A DNA stretch of 32,460 nucleotides, from positions 1 to 32,460 of the forward strand of contig CAKZHP010000074.1 of NCBI GenBank assembly GCA_936924635.1, in the 5' to 3' direction. Position 1 is the first letter of the stretch. The number at the start of each line of letters is the position of its first letter. The notes under the pieces are model-generated. The model was not told the DNA's origin and searched no databases. It saw only the letters and a program-made list of their open reading frames with translations. Source of the DNA: an uncultured Propionibacteriaceae bacterium (GTDB taxonomy: Bacteria; Actinomycetota; Actinomycetes; Propionibacteriales; Propionibacteriaceae). Below are positions 32,428 through 32,460 of this stretch, piece by piece. Both the position numbers and the translations under genes were made by a program.

Positions 32428-32460
32428 AGATCGGAAGAGCACACGTCTGAACTCCAGTCC
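32428..32460 (+). other. Illumina TruSeq adapter remnant
   Basis: From AGATCGGAAGAGCACACGTC onward the last 33 bases match the standard TruSeq read adapter, with only the final base different. This is not organism DNA. Confidence 0.97.

Noticed and set aside
31791..32444. Frame starting MCSSDL at the right end
   Set aside because: Its start is made of adapter sequence and the rest is out of frame with the HNH and thioredoxin-like genes.

Overview
The window is high-GC (roughly 70%) DNA from an actinobacterium. The genes point to one: a Mg-chelatase-like AAA+/VWA pair of the type known in mycobacteria, the phosphatase/DUF3090/PI-kinase-like trio restricted to Actinobacteria, and frequent GTG/TTG starts. 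The palindrome CGTACG is very common, which I associate with Propionibacteriales/Nocardioides-like genomes (inference). It looks like a draft contig: the last 33 bases are Illumina adapter, and the first gene is cut by the left edge.

Layout. 1-2.7 kb: C-terminal part of an RHS-repeat protein with a lower-GC, non-RHS tip, followed by a small two-helix membrane protein (possible immunity protein) and then a gene-free stretch full of tiny GNA-loop hairpins. 3.1-4.3 kb: divergent membrane protein and stand-alone TOPRIM protein. 4.5-7.8 kb (minus): VWA protein and AAA+ ATPase, overlapping by ATGA. 8.2-10.9 kb (plus): histidine phosphatase, DUF3090, PI3/4-kinase-like protein and CPBP protease in a tight operon. 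11-14.3 kb (plus): a frameshifted Pro/Thr-rich membrane protein, an M20 peptidase and an MFS transporter. 14.75-15.7 kb: two divergent genes that both seem to have lost their N-termini at one junction (TetR C-terminal half; membrane protein). 15.8-17.7 kb: beta-CASP nuclease with an extra C-terminal domain. 18-20 kb (minus): an orphan TadE/TadG pair. 20.1-25.9 kb (minus): a complete D-galactonate uptake and De Ley-Doudoroff catabolic operon (binding protein, two permeases, dehydratase, aldolase, kinase) with a divergent GntR/FadR regulator. 26.8-27.8 kb (minus): an XRE repressor leading three small membrane proteins, preceded by repeated TCAAG-N4-CTTGA operators. 28-30.4 kb (minus): AmrB-AmrA-AmrS (AmmeMemoRadiSam) operon. 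30.7-32 kb (minus): DUF4862-like protein and a thioredoxin-like protein without catalytic cysteines. 32.2 kb to the end: 3' part of an HNH endonuclease gene running into adapter.

A family of composite inverted repeats (left arm GGTTGAGCAA...GTCGAAACC, right arm GGTTTCGACG...TTGCTCAACC) sits in at least six intergenic places, mostly at 3' ends of genes; one copy even supplies the stop codon of AmrS. No tRNA, rRNA, CRISPR array or insertion sequence was seen.

The parts best worth following up are the XRE-controlled small-membrane-protein operon, the cysteine-less thioredoxin operon, the RHS tip with its putative immunity protein, the extended beta-CASP nuclease and the doubly truncated divergent gene pair.
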